A stretch of DNA of 7,703 bases from Desulfobulbaceae bacterium (GTDB lineage Bacteria > Desulfobacterota > Desulfobulbia > Desulfobulbales > Desulfocapsaceae), in assembly GCA_031256095.1 (NCBI GenBank), contig JAIRRG010000094.1:1-7703 (forward strand), in the 5' to 3' direction. Positions within the stretch are counted from its first letter, which is position 1. Each line of letters starts with the position of its first letter. A model generated the notes under the pieces. It did not search any database, had not been told where the DNA came from, and saw nothing but the letters and a program-made list of their open reading frames with translations. Positions 5,704 to 7,703 of the stretch are shown here, in pieces. The position numbers and the translations under genes are program-made.

Positions 5704-6756
5704 TCAGGGATTGGTGTACTCGTCGCAATTCGGAAGTGGTCGGTCTGGCATGTAGACGCCAGAGCTGGTCTTGAAGTGGAAGATACGCTTGTAGGTGCAG
5801 CGTGTATCCTTATTACGTGAAAAACCTGTGGCGCGTGTCTGGTAGACAAGGCGCGGCAAGCCCGACTTGACGGTTCGATCCAAGCCGAGCGTTGCCTTGA
5901 AATTGTACTCATCGCGACAGTTGCCGCGCCGCCGGCGCTCATCTTGCTCAGAAAAACAGGCGCGAATTGACAGCGATTCATGAATGGGAACAGACAACAC
6001 TTCGCGAACTTGAGAAGACGCGGCTTCGTCCCGGCTTACCCTGAACAGTCGCAATTCCGATAACCTGCCGCCGCCACCCGAGTAGCTGGCCAAGACCTCG
6101 TACACGGCACCTACCCAAATGGTGTCATTGTCGCCAGCGAGCCGCAACACCCGTGGCCATAGTGTGACTGTGACGGGTCCGGTATCTGGTTTGGTATCTG
6201 CGTCTGATCCGGTATCTGTTTTCGGTCCGGTATCCGGCAACGTCAGGCGATAGCCGAACGGATGCTCCCCCGCATAATCGATCTGCATTTCCGCGGGAGC
6301 ATCAGCGGGTGTGTGGAGTTGAACGCGGAATTGTTCGTTGGCTGTGCATCCCATGGGATCGACATCAATGAATTCGTCTTGCGGCGTCAATGCTTCCAAG
6401 TGGTTGCCTGCCTGATCCGCAGCCACTGGAAACTGGGCGTTGACCAGCGCAGCCAACCGCTCATGGTAACGCGCGCTCAGGCACGAAGCATCCGCGCCAC
6501 AGGCATCACGAAGTTTCAACCATTGTAATTCGGATGATTTCCTGGTGACAGGGTCATTGCCGATGCCCGAAACATTTGCCCAGGCATCCGCAAGTTTTTC
6601 ATCCAGTTCCGACAGTTTGTAGTTAGCCCAGATTGTCTTCTCCGCAACCGAAGCGGTCGTGAGGTGGTCGAAGCTGGCCGCATGACCGCCCGGCGAAACC
6701 AGCAAGAGCGTTCCAGCACTCAACAACGAAAGCAACCGGTCGAATCGAAGACTCAT
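5704..6756 (-). CDS. Secreted protein with LprI-like N-terminal domain, function unknown
   Basis: A 350-residue exported protein. ATG 6756 is chosen over an in-frame ATG at 6786 because GAGGA (6768-6764) lies seven bases ahead of it and the protein then begins with a clean signal peptide: hydrophobic residues 8-20, then SPGGHA with probable cleavage after A26. Residues 28-104 resemble the lysozyme inhibitor LprI / DUF1311 domain: SFD, VAEKTIWAN, LSELDEKLADAW, LQWLKLRDACG, CLSARYHERLAAL. The usual Cys after SFD is H31 and the second is W43, while C86 and C92 remain. A Thr/Asp-rich repeat occupies 175-194. The C-terminal region (about 196-350) has a Cys- and Arg-rich patch, ACFSEQDERRRRGNCRDEY (266-284), and ends LPNCDEYTNP; I cannot assign it a function. 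Whether it inhibits lysozyme is untested. The absence of a signal-peptide cysteine argues against a lipoprotein. Confidence 0.75.
   Translation of the reverse strand: MSLRFDRLLSLLSAGTLLLVSPGGHAASFDHLTTASVAEKTIWANYKLSELDEKLADAWANVSGIGNDPVTRKSSELQWLKLRDACGADASCLSARYHERLAALVNAQFPVAADQAGNHLEALTPQDEFIDVDPMGCTANEQFRVQLHTPADAPAEMQIDYAGEHPFGYRLTLPDTGPKTDTGSDADTKPDTGPVTVTLWPRVLRLAGDNDTIWVGAVYEVLASYSGGGGRLSELRLFRVSRDEAASSQVREVLSVPIHESLSIRACFSEQDERRRRGNCRDEYNFKATLGLDRTVKSGLPRLVYQTRATGFSRNKDTRCTYKRIFHFKTSSGVYMPDRPLPNCDEYTNP
6175..6234 (-). repeat. In-frame tandem repeat encoding a DTGP-type linker
   Basis: Reading the minus strand, the stretch contains units that each begin GATACC, of 18, 18, 12 and 12 bases. 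They encode DTGPKT, DTGSDA, DTKP and DTGP. All units are multiples of three, so gain or loss of a unit keeps the frame of the LprI-like gene. The peptide is a probable flexible, exposed linker. Confidence 0.7.
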
Positions 6757-6763
6757 AGAAATG

Positions 6764-6768
6764 TCCTC
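6764..6768 (-). promoter_or_regulatory. Ribosome-binding site that fixes the LprI-like gene start
   Basis: GAGGA on the minus strand lies seven bases before ATG 6756. It supports the start that gives a normal signal peptide, ten codons inside the longest open frame. Confidence 0.65.
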
Positions 6769-6865
6769 ACAGTCCACATAGCGCATGATTAATCGGCAAG
6801 TCCCATTCGCTTATAGGTATGGAGATTTTCCCCTCATGTTTCACCAATTCCCATAATCGTTCCAT

Positions 6866-6901
6866 AAAAAAACATTGTCCCGCCCCGGCAAGCCGACAGT
6901 G
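6866..6901 (-). terminator. Possible terminator downstream of mnmE
   Basis: On the minus strand CACTGTC (6901-6895) pairs with GACAATG (6879-6873) with one mismatch, enclosing a GC-rich segment that can itself fold as CGG-CTTG-CCG. Seven Ts follow directly (6872-6866). The T-run is good but the stem is imperfect with a bulky interior. It would end transcripts leaving mnmE about 165 bases past the stop codon. Confidence 0.4.
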
Positions 6902-6922
6902 GCCTCTTTCTAGCTCATATCC

Positions 6923-6952
6923 AGTATAAGCGCATCCGCGAATTGTTGTCTT
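6923..6952 (-). promoter_or_regulatory. Weak candidate promoter toward the LprI-like gene
   Basis: On the minus strand AAGACA (6952-6947, four of six matches to TTGACA) is followed after 18 bases by TATACT (6928-6923, five of six matches to TATAAT). It would give a leader of about 160 bases. The possible terminator at 6901-6866 lies between it and the gene, so both calls cannot be simple and correct together. Confidence 0.25.
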
Positions 6953-7065
6953 GCAGACATTGTTCTTCGGTATTGGTCATGCGCTGGGCCGCGGTGGCGC
7001 GCCATCAGCGGTGAGCAATGCGGCAAGCAGCCGTTTGTGGTTGGCACCGGTCAGCGACCTGGCGA

Positions 7066-7703
7066 TCATTTGCCAAGACAGAAGCGGCTGAATACGGCGT
7101 CGAGGATGTCTTCGCTGGTGGTGAGACCGATGATGTCATTTAAGGCGTCAAGACATTGGCGCAGGTCAACGGCCAGCAGGTCGGGAGCGCGCAGGGACAG
7201 GGTCGCCATAGCGGCGCGGACAGCCTCGCAGGCTTGGCGTAGCGCCTCGGACTGACGCAGGTTCGGGGCGCAGGCGTTTTCCTCCCATTGGCTCATGCCA
7301 TCGGTCAGTTTGGCGAACATCGCCTGGCGCAGGACATCCAAACCGGCGCCGGTGACAGCGGAGATAAACAACGGCGGGATGCGCGGCGGCGGAAATTGCT
7401 CGGCATCGGGAGCAGCATCAATTTTATTGACGAGAAAAAGAAACGGTTTGCCGCTGATACCGGCCAGCAGTTCTTCTTCGGCCTCACTCCAGGGGCGGGT
7501 GGCGTCATGAACAAACAGTAGCAGGTCGGCCTGGCTGATGGCAGCGCTGGCGCGGGCAATACCCTGCTCTTCGACGGCATCGGTACTGTGGCGGATGCCC
7601 GCCGTATCAATGCAGCGCACCGGTAACCCGTTCAGGTCGAAATACTCCTCGATGGTGTCGCGGGTCGTGCCGGCAATGGCCGTCACCAGGGCGCGATCCC
7701 GCT
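7066..7703 (-). CDS. mnmE: tRNA uridine-5-carboxymethylaminomethyl modification GTPase MnmE, C-terminal part
   Basis: The last 211 residues of MnmE; the 5' part continues past the right window edge, so no start codon is given. With MnmG, MnmE installs the cmnm5/nm5 group on wobble U34 of certain tRNAs. The visible part begins RDRALVTAIAGTTRDT, containing the G2 switch. It continues with DTAGIR (G3), VNKID (G4) and the SAV motif of G5, then the helical domain, and ends FSRFCLGK, the conserved C-terminal CxGK with the cysteine typical of the family. The P-loop (G1) and the N-terminal tetrahydrofolate-binding domain lie outside the window. A GTG at 7686 could be mistaken for a start, but the in-frame family sequence RDRALV continues upstream of it. 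The stop TGA is followed by the 309-base gap; no mnmG or rsmG follows. Confidence 0.95.
   Translation of the reverse strand, partial: RDRALVTAIAGTTRDTIEEYFDLNGLPVRCIDTAGIRHSTDAVEEQGIARASAAISQADLLLFVHDATRPWSEAEEELLAGISGKPFLFLVNKIDAAPDAEQFPPPRIPPLFISAVTGAGLDVLRQAMFAKLTDGMSQWEENACAPNLRQSEALRQACEAVRAAMATLSLRAPDLLAVDLRQCLDALNDIIGLTTSEDILDAVFSRFCLGK

Larger units (their letters stand above)
6757..7065. other. 309-base non-coding gap between mnmE and the LprI-like gene
   Basis: No convincing gene is present. On the minus strand it holds two tiny overlapping frames just after mnmE (7069-6977, 30 codons; 6980-6915, 21 codons), a possible promoter (6952-6923), an imperfect hairpin followed by seven Ts (6901-6866), and the ribosome-binding site of the LprI-like gene. 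A TATAAG at 6815-6810 has no matching -35 box. The part from about 6780 to 6880 is visibly more AT-rich than the coding DNA around it. Confidence 0.6.

Noticed and set aside
6757..6786. Earlier ATG at 6786 for the LprI-like gene
   Set aside because: It would put ten charged and polar residues before the signal peptide, and the ribosome-binding site matches the ATG at 6756.
7069..7686. GTG at 7686 as the start of a separate small GTPase
   Set aside because: In-frame codons upstream still read as MnmE (RDRAL), so the gene simply continues past the window edge.
1..7703. Mobile element, CRISPR array, tRNA or rRNA
   Set aside because: I saw no transposase, integrase, regularly spaced direct repeats, tRNA-like arms or rRNA sequence on either strand.

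Overview
The window reads as an ordinary bacterial chromosome segment, GC-rich with mostly G/C third codon positions. It carries seven genes and no mobile element, CRISPR array or RNA gene that I can see. The best lineage clue is the run ilvB-ilvN-psd: acetolactate synthase genes next to a short-form phosphatidylserine decarboxylase recall the ilvB-ilvN-ilvC-psd-pssA-leuA clusters of Geobacter-type and other Desulfobacterota ('deltaproteobacteria'). That placement is an inference from gene order and was not tested by any search.

Left part, plus strand (5-4505): a complete calcineurin-like metallophosphoesterase; a 194-base gap with a plausible promoter and a perfect dyad; then ilvB (annotated start moved to 964), ilvN and psd, closely spaced like an operon and closed by a clear rho-independent terminator. 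rsmD follows, starting only 14 bases after the terminator T-run. ilvB and ilvN together make the first enzyme of branched-chain amino acid synthesis; ilvN keeps the residues tied to valine feedback. psd makes phosphatidylethanolamine. ilvC and pssA, the usual partners in this type of cluster, are absent here.

Right part, minus strand (4537-7703): the tail of mnmE (tRNA modification GTPase, cut by the window edge); a 309-base gap with a possible terminator and a possible promoter; a secreted protein with an N-terminal LprI-like domain and an uncharacterised C-terminal region; and a two-TM potassium channel fused to an RCK/TrkA regulatory module. rsmD and the channel gene converge with 31 bases between them.

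I did not find a clearly new multi-gene system. The observations most worth a second look are: a strong ribosome-binding site placed before an in-frame Met at the start of the channel's RCK module, which resembles the internal start known from MthK; the LprI-like domain that lacks its first cysteine pair; the pared-down ilv-psd cluster; and the dyad overlapping the probable ilvB promoter.
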